From: Burkholderiales bacterium
GTDB lineage: Bacteria > Pseudomonadota > Gammaproteobacteria > Burkholderiales > WYBJ01
Length of the DNA: 39,054 bases
Assembly (NCBI GenBank): GCA_020848435.1
Contig: JADLAC010000053.1
Span: 1-39,054 of the forward strand
Reading direction: 5' to 3'
In this document: positions 18,072 through 25,852 of the stretch, in pieces
How positions within the stretch are numbered: the first letter of the stretch is position 1
Layout of the letters: each line of letters opens with the position of its first letter
Notes under the pieces: model-generated
The model's database searches: none
What the model was told of the DNA's origin: nothing
What the model saw: only the letters and a program-made list of their open reading frames with translations
Made by a program: the position numbers and the translations under genes

Positions 18072-18448
18072 TCTACGGCATCGGTGTCGACGTGCTCGAG
18101 CCGGCTCGGGTCGCGCGGCTGCTCGAGAGCTATGGCGAGCGCTTCGCGCGCCGAGTGCTCACCGAGGAGGAGTGGCCGGCATATCAGCGCAGCCGCCGCC
18201 CGGCCCTGTTCATCGCCAATCGCTTCGCCGCCAAGGAAGCGTTCTCCAAGGCCATGGGGACCGGGTTCCGCTATCCGGTGACGCTGGGCCAGATCAGCGT
18301 GATCGCCGATAAGCGCGGCAAGCCGGAGCTGTATTACAGCCCCGATTTGCAGCGCATGGTCGAATCAGAAGGCATCGGCGCTGGCTACGTCACCATCAGC
18401 GACGAGCAAAGCGTCGTCTGCGCCGTCGTCGTGCTGGAGCGGCGATGA
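18068..18448 (+). CDS. acpS: Holo-[acyl-carrier-protein] synthase
   Basis: Attaches the 4'-phosphopantetheine arm of CoA to acyl carrier protein. The 126-residue protein begins IYGIGVDVLEPARV, matching the family's N-terminus with its metal-binding Asp. The second signature FIANRFAAKEAFSKAMGTG includes the metal-binding Glu and catalytic Lys. No ATG or GTG is available at the right place: the start must be TTG at 18068, in a TTGA overlap with pdxJ. The 3' end overlaps nagZ by four bases (ATGA). Confidence 0.95.
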   Translation: MIYGIGVDVLEPARVARLLESYGERFARRVLTEEEWPAYQRSRRPALFIANRFAAKEAFSKAMGTGFRYPVTLGQISVIADKRGKPELYYSPDLQRMVESEGIGAGYVTISDEQSVVCAVVVLERR

Positions 18449-19479
18449 GCGCGGCTGCGATGGAGCTCGGCCCTGTCATCGCCGCCGTGAGCGGGCTCGC
18501 GCTGAATGCGCTCGATCGCGAACGCCTGTGCCATCCGCTGGTCGGCGGCGTCACGCTGTTCGCATGCAACTATGCCGATCGGGTGCAGCTCGGCGAGCTT
18601 TGCCGCGACATACACGCGTTGCGCTCGCCGCCATTGCTGATCTGCGTCGACCACGAAGGCGGGCGGGTGCAGCGCTTTCGAGCCGGCTTCACGCCGCTGC
18701 CGCCGATGCGCCGGCTCGGGCAGATATGGGAGCGCGACCCGCAGCTCGCCCGCGACTGCGCGGCCGCCGCCGGATATATCATGGCGAGCGAGCTGCGTGA
18801 CTGCGGCGTGGACCTTTGCTTCGCCCCGGTGCTCGACATCGACCATGGCGCGAGCAGCATCATCGGCGATCGCGCCTTCCATCGCGAGCCCGCAGTCGTG
18901 GTCGCGCTCGCGGCGAGCTTGCTCGACGGCATGCGCGAAGGCGCCTTGGTGGGCGTCGGCAAGCATTTTCCCGGTCATGGCTGCATCGCGGCCGATTCAC
19001 ACCTGGAGTTGCCGGTGGACGCGCGGAGCAGCGCAGAGATTCAGGCGGTGGACCTCATTCCGTTCCGCTCCTTGGCATCCCGACTCGCCGCAGTGATGCC
19101 GGCGCACGTGGTGTATCCGGCCATCGACGCTTCGCCCGCGGGTTTTTCACGCACATGGCTGCGGGAGATACTTCGGAACGAGCTCGGCTTCGCCGGGGCG
19201 ATCGTGAGCGATGATCTTGGCATGCAAGCCGCCGCAAGCTTCGGTACCATGGCGGCGAGAGCGTTTGCTGCGTTCGCGGCCGGCTGCGATCTCGTCCTGG
19301 CGTGTACGCCCGGCAACGCGGATGACCTGCTCGCCGATTTGCGCTATGAGATGCCGGCGGAGTCACGACGCAGGCTGATGGCGATGTTCGGTGCTACGTC
19401 GAACGCGAGCGCGCGCCAGGTGCAGGCGCGGGCGAAGCTCGAAGATGCGCGAGCGCATCTGCGCATGGTGGAGACATGA
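18445..19479 (+). CDS. nagZ: Beta-N-acetylhexosaminidase NagZ (GH3)
   Basis: Cytosolic glycoside hydrolase family 3 enzyme of 344 residues. It removes N-acetylglucosamine from anhydromuropeptides in peptidoglycan recycling. Substrate-contact and general-acid loop signatures are ICVDHEGGRVQRF and VGVGKHFPGHGCIAADSH (residues 171-188). The nucleophile Asp lies in IVSDDLGM at about 256-257. The length is typical for the single-domain Gram-negative form. The ATG overlaps the acpS stop (ATGA), completing a coupled pdxJ-acpS-nagZ run. Confidence 0.95.
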   Translation: MSAAAMELGPVIAAVSGLALNALDRERLCHPLVGGVTLFACNYADRVQLGELCRDIHALRSPPLLICVDHEGGRVQRFRAGFTPLPPMRRLGQIWERDPQLARDCAAAAGYIMASELRDCGVDLCFAPVLDIDHGASSIIGDRAFHREPAVVVALAASLLDGMREGALVGVGKHFPGHGCIAADSHLELPVDARSSAEIQAVDLIPFRSLASRLAAVMPAHVVYPAIDASPAGFSRTWLREILRNELGFAGAIVSDDLGMQAAASFGTMAARAFAAFAAGCDLVLACTPGNADDLLADLRYEMPAESRRRLMAMFGATSNASARQVQARAKLEDARAHLRMVET

Positions 19480-19549
19480 CGCGGCAGGTGCGGATATTGC
19501 TCCACGGCTATGCATGCGTCGCTACACGGCCAGAACCGAGGAAATAATC

Positions 19550-19873
19550 ATGGATTTCGACTTCGATCGCTGGGCCAAGCTCGCCAAGGAAGACCCGGCG
19601 GAGTTCGAGCGCCGGCGCGACGAAACCTTGCGCGCGATCATCGCGGCCGCGCCGCCGCAACACCGCGATCGTCTACAGGGGCTTCAGTTTCGTCTGGATC
19701 TCGAACGCAAGCGCGCGGGTTCGCCGCTCGCTTCGTGCCTGCGGCTCAATTCGCTGATGTGGGCGGGGTTCCATCGCCTGCGCAAGGAGCTGAACGAAGG
19801 CGTCGGCGGGAAGCCGGCGGCGGCAAACCCGCGGCCCAGCGCCGAGGTGATTCCGTTGCGCCGCGGTCGGTGA
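19550..19873 (+). CDS. DUF3135 family protein
   Basis: A 107-residue soluble protein that resembles DUF3135: it starts MDFDFDRWAKLAKEDPAEFE and contains RLQGLQFRLDLERKRA followed by a helical LRLNSLMWAGFHRLRKEL segment. Members are small proteins of unknown function; some contain a Trp-rich helix similar to this one. The ATG at 19550 has GAGGA about 8 bases upstream; a longer open frame starting at 19391 overlaps nagZ and is not supported. It lies convergent to efp, 49 bases away. Confidence 0.75.
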   Translation: MDFDFDRWAKLAKEDPAEFERRRDETLRAIIAAAPPQHRDRLQGLQFRLDLERKRAGSPLASCLRLNSLMWAGFHRLRKELNEGVGGKPAAANPRPSAEVIPLRRGR

Positions 19874-19922
19874 GCTGAAGCAGATTTACACCGACCGGAG
19901 GGGGCGATCCCGCGGCTCGCCG

Positions 19923-20489
19923 TCAGGCCCGTTCCATGTACTCGCCGGTGTCCGTATTGACCTTGATCTTCTCGCCTTCGACGACGAACTGCGGCACCAT
20001 GACCGTGAGCCCGGTCTCGGTCTTCGCCGGCTTGAACGAGCCGGTCGCGGTGGCGCCTTTCAGGTTGGGCTCCGTCTCGGTCACGGTAAGCACCACGCTG
20101 CCGGGGAGCTGAACGCCGATCGCGCGCTCATTGTGGAAGTTCACCTGCACATCGGTATTGGGTAGGAGATAGCCGGACTGACCTTCCAGAAAGTCGGCGT
20201 CGAGAGTGAGCTGCTCGTAGGTCTGCTTGTCCATGAACACGAAGCTCGACCCGTCGGCGTAGAGGAAGGTCATTTCTCGCGGCTCGACGAACGCACGCTC
20301 GACCTTCTCCTCGGTACGGATGCGCTGGTTGGTCTTGGTTCCGGCTTCGATATCCTTCATCTCGACCTGCATGAAGGCGCCGCCGCGACCGCCGACGTGC
20401 ACGTGATAGCATTTCAGCACCCGCCAGATCCGCTTTTCCCACTCGATGAGATTGCCGACGCGGATCTCGGTTGCCAATACTTTCGCCAT
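19923..20489 (-). CDS. efp: Elongation factor P with Arg at the loop tip
   Basis: Translation factor of 188 residues that rescues ribosomes stalled at polyproline stretches. Three beta-barrel domains are visible: the KOW-like N-terminal domain, an OB domain around EMTFLYADGSSFVFMDKQTYEQ, and the C-terminal OB domain ending KVNTDTGEYMERA. The modified loop reads HVHVGGRGGAFMQVEMKD, with Arg35 at the tip where Lys is usual in many bacteria. The backbone resembles the alphaproteobacterial EF-P group more than the SGRN-type EF-P I recall for Burkholderia and Nitrosomonas. No earP, epmA or epmB gene is adjacent. The ATG at 20489 is the family start; the longer frame upstream overlaps the divergent gene. 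Confidence 0.95.
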   Translation of the reverse strand: MAKVLATEIRVGNLIEWEKRIWRVLKCYHVHVGGRGGAFMQVEMKDIEAGTKTNQRIRTEEKVERAFVEPREMTFLYADGSSFVFMDKQTYEQLTLDADFLEGQSGYLLPNTDVQVNFHNERAIGVQLPGSVVLTVTETEPNLKGATATGSFKPAKTETGLTVMVPQFVVEGEKIKVNTDTGEYMERA

Positions 20490-20526
20490 GATCGGACTCT
20501 GCTCGCGGAAAAAGGCCGCATTATAG

Positions 20527-21183
20527 ATGAGCGCGGCCGCGCCGAGCCATGTGCCGTTCGACCCCGAATGCCGCCGCTGCCCCCGGCTCGCCGGCTTTCT
20601 CGACGCGGTCAAGGCATCCCACCCCGAGTATCACGCCCACCCGGTCGCACCGTTCGGCGATCGCGCCGCCCGCTTGCTGATCGTCGGTCTGGCACCGGGC
20701 ATGCACGGCGCCAATCGGACCGGCCGGCCGTTTACCGGCGACTATGCCGGGATACTGCTGTATCGGACGCTGTATCGCTGCGGCTTCGCGTCCTCGCCGG
20801 TCGCGGTCGCCCGCGACGATGGTTTGCGGCTCATCGATTGCCGCATCACCAATGCGGTGAAGTGTCTGCCGCCGCAGAACAAGCCCGAGCCCGCGGAGAT
20901 CCGTAACTGCAATGGCTATCTCGAAGCCGAGCTGCGCTCGCTCGATCCTGCCGGCGCGATCCTCGCCCTGGGCGCCGTGGCGCACCGCGCCGTCCTGCTC
21001 GCCCTCGGATTGAAGGCCCGGGAGCATCCCTTCACTCACGGCGCGGTTCATCATCTGCCCCAGGGCCACGCGCTGTTCGATAGCTATCACTGCAGTCGCT
21101 ATAATACGCAGACTCGGCGCCTCAGCGCCGAGATGTTCGAGGCTGTTTTCGGCGCCATCGTGCGCCACCTGCGCGGCCCTTGA
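20527..21183 (+). CDS. Family 5 uracil-DNA glycosylase (UdgB-like)
   Basis: DNA repair enzyme of 218 residues that excises uracil and probably other deaminated bases. The start CRRCPRLAGF is the first part of the iron-sulfur Cys pattern. Motif A is GLAPGMHGANRTGRPFTGD, lacking the acidic catalytic residue of family 4, as in family 5. NAVKCLPPQNKP carries another cluster Cys. Motif B is near YHCSRYNTQTRRL. It is divergent from efp with 37 bases between starts, and uvrC follows 18 bases later, making a small repair cluster. Confidence 0.88.
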   Translation: MSAAAPSHVPFDPECRRCPRLAGFLDAVKASHPEYHAHPVAPFGDRAARLLIVGLAPGMHGANRTGRPFTGDYAGILLYRTLYRCGFASSPVAVARDDGLRLIDCRITNAVKCLPPQNKPEPAEIRNCNGYLEAELRSLDPAGAILALGAVAHRAVLLALGLKAREHPFTHGAVHHLPQGHALFDSYHCSRYNTQTRRLSAEMFEAVFGAIVRHLRGP

Positions 21184-21201
21184 CGCGCATCCATACCACC
21201 C

Positions 21202-23004
21202 GTGTTCGATTCAACCGAAACGCTCGCATCGCTGCCGCATCGGCCGGGTGTCTATCGAATGTTGAACGCTGCCGGCGAGGTGTTGTATGTCGGCAAAGCC
21301 ATCGATCTGCGCAAGCGCGTCGCGTCGTATTTCCGCAATGGCGCGATGCATCCGCCGCGAACGCGCGTGATGATGGCGCAGGTGGCAGCGGTCGAAACCA
21401 CGGTTACCCGTTCCGAGGCCGAGGCGCTGCTGCTAGAGAACAACCTCATCAAGTCGCTCGGGCCGCGCTACAACATCCTTTACCGCGACGACAAGTCGTA
21501 TCCCTACATGGTCCTCAGCGGGCATGCTTTTCCGCGCCTGGCATTTCACCGCGGCGCCCTGGAGCGCGAGCATCGCTACTTCGGTCCCTTTCCCAATGCG
21601 GGCGCGGTGCGCGACAGCATCCAGCTCCTGCAGCGCGTGTTCAAGATCCGAACCTGCCAGGACACGGTATTCGGCAATCGCTCGCGACCTTGCCTGCTGC
21701 ACCAGATCCAGCGCTGCACGGCGCCGTGCGTCGGGCTCATCGACGCAGCGAGCTATGCGCGCGACGTAGCCGATGCGGCGCTGTTCCTCGAAGGCAAGGA
21801 AGACGAGGTGCTGCGGGGATTGACCGAGCGCATGGAGGCAGCCGCGAGCCGCTACGAATACGAGCAGGCCGCGGTGCTCCGCGATCAGATCCAGGCGCTG
21901 CGGCGCGTGCGCGAGAAGCAGTTCATCGACCGCGGCGAAGGCGTCGATACCGACGTCGTCGCATGCGTTACCGCGGCCGGCATGCTGGTCGTCAATCTCG
22001 TCATGATCCGCGGCGGCCGCCATCTCGGCGACAAGAGCTTCTTTCCTCAGAACGCCGATCCGGAAGACCGCGCCGGCGCGCTCGAAGCCTTTCTCGCACA
22101 GCATTACCTGGAGCGGCCGGTGCCCGGGCGCATCATCGTCAACGAGCCGCTCGAGGCGGCCTCACTGGCACAGCTCCTATCCGAGCAGGCGCATCACCGG
22201 GTCGAGATCACCCACAACGTACGCAGCGAGCGTCGGGTCTGGATCGAGATGGCGGAGCAGAACGCGCGGCTGGCGGCCGAGCAAAGGCTGGCGCAGCAAG
22301 CGACGCAGGAGGGACGGCTGCGCGCGCTCCAAGCGGCGCTGGAGCTGCCCGATACGGTGGCGCGCATCGAATGCTTCGATATCAGCCATACCATGGGCGA
22401 GGCGACCGTCGCTGCCTGCGTCGTCTACGACGCCGGCGGCATGCGCAAGAACGAGTATCGGCGTTTCAACATCTCGACGGCTGAGGCGGGCGACGACTAT
22501 GCGGCGATGCGCGAGGTGCTGCAGCGGCGTTATCGACGACTGGTCGATGGCGAGGGTAAACTGCCCGACATCGCACTGATCGACGGCGGCAAGGGGCAGC
22601 TCGGGGTCGCGTGCGAGGTCTTCTCGGAGCTCGGCCTGAACGAGGTGCAGTTGGTGGGTGTAGCCAAAGGCGAAGAGCGCAAGCCGGGACTGGAACAACT
22701 GTGGCTGCCGGGCCGCGAGCATCCGCTGGAGCTCGCCCCGAACCATCCCGGTTTGCATCTCATCCAGCAGATTCGCGACGAGGCGCACCGCTTCGCCATT
22801 CAAGGTCATCGCGCGCGCCGCGGCAAGGCGCGCACCGGCTCGGTGCTCGATGCCGTGGAGGGCATCGGCAACAAGCGCAGGCAGCGGCTGTTGACGCGCT
22901 TCGGCGGCCTCAAGGGGCTGCTGGCGGCGAGCGTGGATGACCTGGCTCAAGTGGAAGGCGTGAGCCGCACGCTGGCGCAGCGCATCTACCAACGACTGCA
23001 CTGA
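21202..23004 (+). CDS. uvrC: Excinuclease ABC subunit C
   Basis: Nuclease subunit of nucleotide excision repair, 600 residues, making the 3' and 5' incisions beside a lesion bound by UvrAB. The GIY-YIG domain is at about 13-95 (HRPGVYRMLNAAGEVLYVGK). A Cys-rich CLLHQIQRCTAPC segment and a UVR domain (about 200-235) follow. The RNase H-like 5' nuclease carries ECFDISHTMGE and ALIDGGKGQL. Tandem helix-hairpin-helix motifs finish the chain (VEGIGNKRRQRLLTRFGGLKGL). The GTG at 21202 begins FDSTETLASLPHRPGVY. Its TGA shares a base with the pgsA ATG (TGATG), so pgsA is coupled. Confidence 0.97.
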   Translation: MFDSTETLASLPHRPGVYRMLNAAGEVLYVGKAIDLRKRVASYFRNGAMHPPRTRVMMAQVAAVETTVTRSEAEALLLENNLIKSLGPRYNILYRDDKSYPYMVLSGHAFPRLAFHRGALEREHRYFGPFPNAGAVRDSIQLLQRVFKIRTCQDTVFGNRSRPCLLHQIQRCTAPCVGLIDAASYARDVADAALFLEGKEDEVLRGLTERMEAAASRYEYEQAAVLRDQIQALRRVREKQFIDRGEGVDTDVVACVTAAGMLVVNLVMIRGGRHLGDKSFFPQNADPEDRAGALEAFLAQHYLERPVPGRIIVNEPLEAASLAQLLSEQAHHRVEITHNVRSERRVWIEMAEQNARLAAEQRLAQQATQEGRLRALQAALELPDTVARIECFDISHTMGEATVAACVVYDAGGMRKNEYRRFNISTAEAGDDYAAMREVLQRRYRRLVDGEGKLPDIALIDGGKGQLGVACEVFSELGLNEVQLVGVAKGEERKPGLEQLWLPGREHPLELAPNHPGLHLIQQIRDEAHRFAIQGHRARRGKARTGSVLDAVEGIGNKRRQRLLTRFGGLKGLLAASVDDLAQVEGVSRTLAQRIYQRLH

Positions 23005-23567
23005 TGCCGCTCAACATCCCGAACGTTCTCACCTGGCTGCGGATCGTCATGATTCCGCTGTTCGTGGGAATCTTCTACTTGCCCGAGGCGTGGATCTCGT
23101 GGCCGGCGCGTAACATCATCGCGACGGTCTTGTTCACCTTGGCCGCCTTGACCGACTGGCTGGACGGCTACCTGGCCCGCAGCCTCAATCAAACGTCGGC
23201 ATTCGGCGCCTTTCTCGATCCGGTAGCCGACAAGCTCATGGTCGCGGCCGCATTGGTGGTACTGGTGGACTTGCACCGCACCGATGCGATCTACGCCTTC
23301 ATCATCATCGGACGCGAAATCACGATTTCCGCGTTGCGCGAATGGATGGCCAAGATCGGCAAAAGCCGCAGCGTCGCGGTCTCGTTTCTGGGCAAGGTGA
23401 AGACGGTCTCGCAGATGGTCGCGATCCCGATGCTGCTTTACCAATACGCGATCGGCCCGTTCGACATGGAGTTCATCGGCAGCATGCTGATGCTGATCGC
23501 TTCCATCCTGACGGTGCTGTCGATGGTGTACTACCTCAAGCTCGCGCTGCCGCATCTCACCGCATAG
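23004..23567 (+). CDS. pgsA: CDP-diacylglycerol-glycerol-3-phosphate phosphatidyltransferase
   Basis: Inner-membrane enzyme of 187 residues that makes phosphatidylglycerophosphate, committed step to phosphatidylglycerol and cardiolipin. The CDP-alcohol phosphotransferase signature is complete: DWLDGYLAR, then GAFLDPVADK (Asp51, Asp54, Asp72, Asp76). Several membrane helices are visible. The N-terminal PLNIPNVLTWLRIVMIP is family-typical. The uvrC-pgsA pairing with a TGATG junction is widely conserved. It is followed by a tRNA promoter 52 bases later. Confidence 0.96.
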   Translation: MPLNIPNVLTWLRIVMIPLFVGIFYLPEAWISWPARNIIATVLFTLAALTDWLDGYLARSLNQTSAFGAFLDPVADKLMVAAALVVLVDLHRTDAIYAFIIIGREITISALREWMAKIGKSRSVAVSFLGKVKTVSQMVAIPMLLYQYAIGPFDMEFIGSMLMLIASILTVLSMVYYLKLALPHLTA

Positions 23568-23618
23568 CGGCTCTGTCCCTGTAGCCCCGGCGCGAACCCT
23601 GACGGAGCGCTGCTCGCC

Positions 23619-23648
23619 TTGACCTGCGGGCGGGTGGCTTCCTATAAT
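23619..23648 (+). promoter_or_regulatory. Sigma-70 promoter of the tRNA-Gly/tRNA-Cys unit
   Basis: TTGACC at 23619-23624 and a perfect TATAAT at 23643-23648 are separated by 18 bases. The tRNA-Gly 5' end lies 13 bases downstream of the -10 box. Confidence 0.85.
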
Positions 23649-23661
23649 TCCCGAGCTGCGG

Positions 23662-23737
23662 GCGGGAATAGCTCAGTTGGTAGAGCGCAACCTTGCCAAG
23701 GTTGAGGTCGCGAGTTCGAGACTCGTTTCCCGCTCCA
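23662..23737 (+). tRNA. tRNA-Gly (GCC)
   Basis: A 76-base cloverleaf starting GCGGGAATAGCTCAG. The acceptor stem GCGGGAA/TTCCCGC pairs fully. The anticodon stem is CAACC/GGTTG with loop TTGCCAA, giving anticodon GCC. The T-arm is GCGAGTTCGAGACTCGT and the CCA end is encoded. Confidence 0.97.
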
Positions 23738-23746
23738 TCGAATACC

Positions 23747-23780
23747 CGGGGAAAGATCGGCTTTCCCCGTTTTGTTTTAT
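23747..23780 (+). terminator. Intrinsic-terminator-like hairpin between two tRNAs
   Basis: CGGGGAAAG (23747-23755) pairs exactly with CTTTCCCCG (23761-23769) around a 5-base loop, followed by TTTTGTTTTA. This is a textbook intrinsic terminator. The tRNA-Cys 5' end begins at the next base after the T-rich tail, leaving no obvious room for its own promoter. Confidence 0.8.
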
Positions 23781-23854
23781 GGCGGGGTGGCAGAGTGGTT
23801 ATGCAGCGGCCTGCAAAGCCGTGGACGCCGGTTCGATTCCGACCCCCGCCTCCA
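23781..23854 (+). tRNA. tRNA-Cys (GCA)
   Basis: A 74-base cloverleaf starting GGCGGGGTGGCAGAG. The acceptor stem GGCGGGG/CCCCGCC pairs. The anticodon stem is CGGCC/GGCC-type with loop CTGCAAA, giving anticodon GCA. The T-arm has GGTTCGATTCC and the CCA end is encoded. The 3' end abuts the recombinase gene and is the likely attachment site of that small island. Confidence 0.96.
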
Positions 23855-23870
23855 GAGTGCAATCAGCAAG

Positions 23871-25079
23871 TTACGCTGATTCGCCTCCGATCTTCTTCCC
23901 TTGCTCCGGTGCAATAGATGGCTTCAACGCCATCGCGAGCACGGCGCGCTTACGCTCCGTGAGCATGTGCGCATAGCGATTCGCAGACGCCACGCTGCGC
24001 TGCCCGAGCACTTCCTGCACATCCTTGAGCGACCCGCCCGCGTTGATGATGAGCGACGCCGTCGTGTGTCGCAGGTCGTGGAAACGTAGGTCAGGCATTC
24101 CGATCGCCTTCGCCGCCGCCTTGAAGTGCAGGTAGACCCAACGGTGGCCGCACGGCATCGGCAGGCGCGCGACCGCTTCCTTGATCTGATCGACGATCGG
24201 GCATAGCCGAGGGTCGCTGTTCTTGGTGTCGCCGAGCACGAGCACATCGCCGCGCACGTTGCGTTGCGTGAGCGACCAGATCTCGCCTTGGCGCATGCCT
24301 GTGCACACGGCGATCCATACTGCATCGATGGTCGGCTGGTGATCAAGCTTGGCGACCAGCGCTTCGACTTGATCCATCGTCAAGTGCGTCGTCCGAGCCT
24401 TTTCGCGCGCCATCTCGAAGTGCACCGGCCGATCGATCCAGCGCAGTTCCTTCCACGCGATGTTCGTGACGCGGCGCAGTAGGGCGATGCGCCGATTGAT
24501 GGTCGCGCCGCTGATCTTGCCCTTGTGGAATCGACGATAGTTGCGCGCGATCTCACCGATCTCGCTGAAGCGTTTGCCGTCGATCCACGGCCATATGGCC
24601 TTCACGTGACCCTGCAGCTTGGCGTATCCCTTGAATTCGCCCTCGGCGCGCTCAAGGAAGATCTCTAGCGCGTCGGCAATGAGACGATCTTCGCGCCCAA
24701 GTGTGCCGTCGATCGACTGCTTTCTGGTATTGGCGACGTGCTCGATGACTTGGCGCTCGGTCCACTCAGACCCAAGGCTCGCCTTGTAGCTTCGCCCATG
24801 TTGCCCAGGGATAGCGAAGCGGATGCGCCAGAGCTTCGCCGTCTTGTCGTACCAGTAGCCTTTGCCGGCGAGCTTTGTCGTTGCCTCCAGCGGCGCGAAG
24901 CCCTTCGAGGGCGCCCGCGTGTCCGAACCAGGCCGGCTGAACAGCATGCTCCGTGGTAACCTCTCATTCGGTCCCGCTCCCTGCGCATCGTCGCTAGAGT
25001 CAGCGGTGCGTTGCGTAGCCGGCGCGGCGTCATTGGCCACCGCGTCGGCAACGGGGCTTTTCTTCCAAGCTGCGAGCAA
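23871..25079 (-). CDS. Tyrosine recombinase/integrase
   Basis: Site-specific recombinase of up to 402 residues with an N-terminal SAM-like core-binding domain (about 130-215). The catalytic domain has Arg263 (CTGMRQGEIW), His334-x-x-Arg337 (HDLRHTTASL) and nucleophile Tyr369 (NRYAHM). The usual LGH box reads VLGQRS, so the conserved His is Gln here, a tolerated variation in some members. Its 3' end lies 17 bases from the tRNA-Cys 3' end, the classic arrangement for integration into a tRNA. The first 44 residues before an internal Met (position 24947) are low in similarity signals, so the true start may be later. It is probably the integrase of a very small island carrying the adjacent toxin-antitoxin pair. 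Confidence 0.9.
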   Translation of the reverse strand: MLAAWKKSPVADAVANDAAPATQRTADSSDDAQGAGPNERLPRSMLFSRPGSDTRAPSKGFAPLEATTKLAGKGYWYDKTAKLWRIRFAIPGQHGRSYKASLGSEWTERQVIEHVANTRKQSIDGTLGREDRLIADALEIFLERAEGEFKGYAKLQGHVKAIWPWIDGKRFSEIGEIARNYRRFHKGKISGATINRRIALLRRVTNIAWKELRWIDRPVHFEMAREKARTTHLTMDQVEALVAKLDHQPTIDAVWIAVCTGMRQGEIWSLTQRNVRGDVLVLGDTKNSDPRLCPIVDQIKEAVARLPMPCGHRWVYLHFKAAAKAIGMPDLRFHDLRHTTASLIINAGGSLKDVQEVLGQRSVASANRYAHMLTERKRAVLAMALKPSIAPEQGKKIGGESA

Positions 25080-25181
25080 CCAACTGTTCGCGCCCGGATT
25101 TCTCAGCAGTTCGGCAACGGCGCCCAGCCTGGACTACCTGATAAGTTCGTCCCGTTCCCCAGTCGGTCAGTCTAGCATTAG

Positions 25182-25198
25182 GTAATCCATTGGATTAC
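25182..25198. promoter_or_regulatory. Perfect palindrome, probable toxin-antitoxin operator
   Basis: GTAATCC-ATT-GGATTAC is a perfect 7+3+7 inverted repeat ending 8 bases before the HigB-like ATG. Placement and form suit autoregulation by the HigA-like antitoxin. Inferred from position only. Confidence 0.55.
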
Positions 25199-25206
25199 TA
25201 TTGTGC

Positions 25207-25542
25207 ATGCTGATTACGGTCGTCGAGGTCTCCGAGTACCTGCGTCTTGCCGCGAAACTGCTGAGCGAGTCCGAGCGGCAGGACATCGTTGCCTATCTTG
25301 CAGCGTATCCACGTTCGGGCGATCTAATGCAGGGGACCGGCGGTGTGCGCAAATTGCGGTGGGCACGTGAGGGCCGCGGCAAGAGTGGCGGGGTTCGCTT
25401 GATTTATTACTTCCACAGCGAGCGCATGCCGCTGTACCTGTTGACGGTCTTCGCCAAGGGCGACCGAGAGAATCTGAGTAAGAAGGAGCGCAACGAGTTG
25501 GCCGATCTGGTGAAGATTCTGGTCGACAACGCATTGAGGTAA
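25207..25542 (+). CDS. HigB2/RelE-type toxin
   Basis: A 111-residue RelE/ParE-superfamily toxin. The DLMQGTGGVRKLRWAREG segment followed by GKSGGVRLIYYF and LYLLTVFAKGD is the pattern of HigB2-like ribosome-dependent mRNA interferases (as in Vibrio HigB2). Toxin first, antitoxin second is the hig order. The ATG at 25207 is preferred to the upstream in-frame TTG at 25201. A perfect palindrome just upstream may control the pair. It is separated from the antitoxin gene by 4 bases. It lies between the recombinase and the Bug receptor and presumably stabilises the small island. Confidence 0.88.
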   Translation: MLITVVEVSEYLRLAAKLLSESERQDIVAYLAAYPRSGDLMQGTGGVRKLRWAREGRGKSGGVRLIYYFHSERMPLYLLTVFAKGDRENLSKKERNELADLVKILVDNALR

Positions 25543-25546
25543 AGAC

Positions 25547-25828
25547 ATGAGCGAGGCATTCGAGAGTATCCGGCGCGGGCTGAAACAAGCCATCGCGCAC
25601 CAGCAGGGGCGCGGCACGGCGCGAGTACATCACATAGAGGATATTGACGTGCAGGCGCTGCGCACAAGGCTGAACCTCACGCAGGAAGAGTTTGCAGCTC
25701 GCTTCGGCATTCGGCTGGGTACCCTGCGTCACTGGGAGCGGGGTGATCGCAAGCCGCGCGGCACAGCGCTGGTGCTCCTGCATGTGATCGATCGGGCGCC
25801 TCGTGCTGTTCTGCGGGCGCTGTCCTGA
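25547..25828 (+). CDS. HigA2-like antitoxin (helix-turn-helix)
   Basis: A 93-residue XRE-type DNA-binding antitoxin that should neutralise the toxin encoded 4 bases upstream and repress the operon. The helix-turn-helix is LTQEEFAARFGIRLGTLRHW (about residues 49-68), followed by ERGDRKPRGTALVLL. The N-terminal region before it would wrap the toxin. The likely DNA target is the palindrome at 25182-25198. Confidence 0.88.
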   Translation: MSEAFESIRRGLKQAIAHQQGRGTARVHHIEDIDVQALRTRLNLTQEEFAARFGIRLGTLRHWERGDRKPRGTALVLLHVIDRAPRAVLRALS

Positions 25829-25852
25829 TCCCCAGGAGTTCCAGAGTGGATC

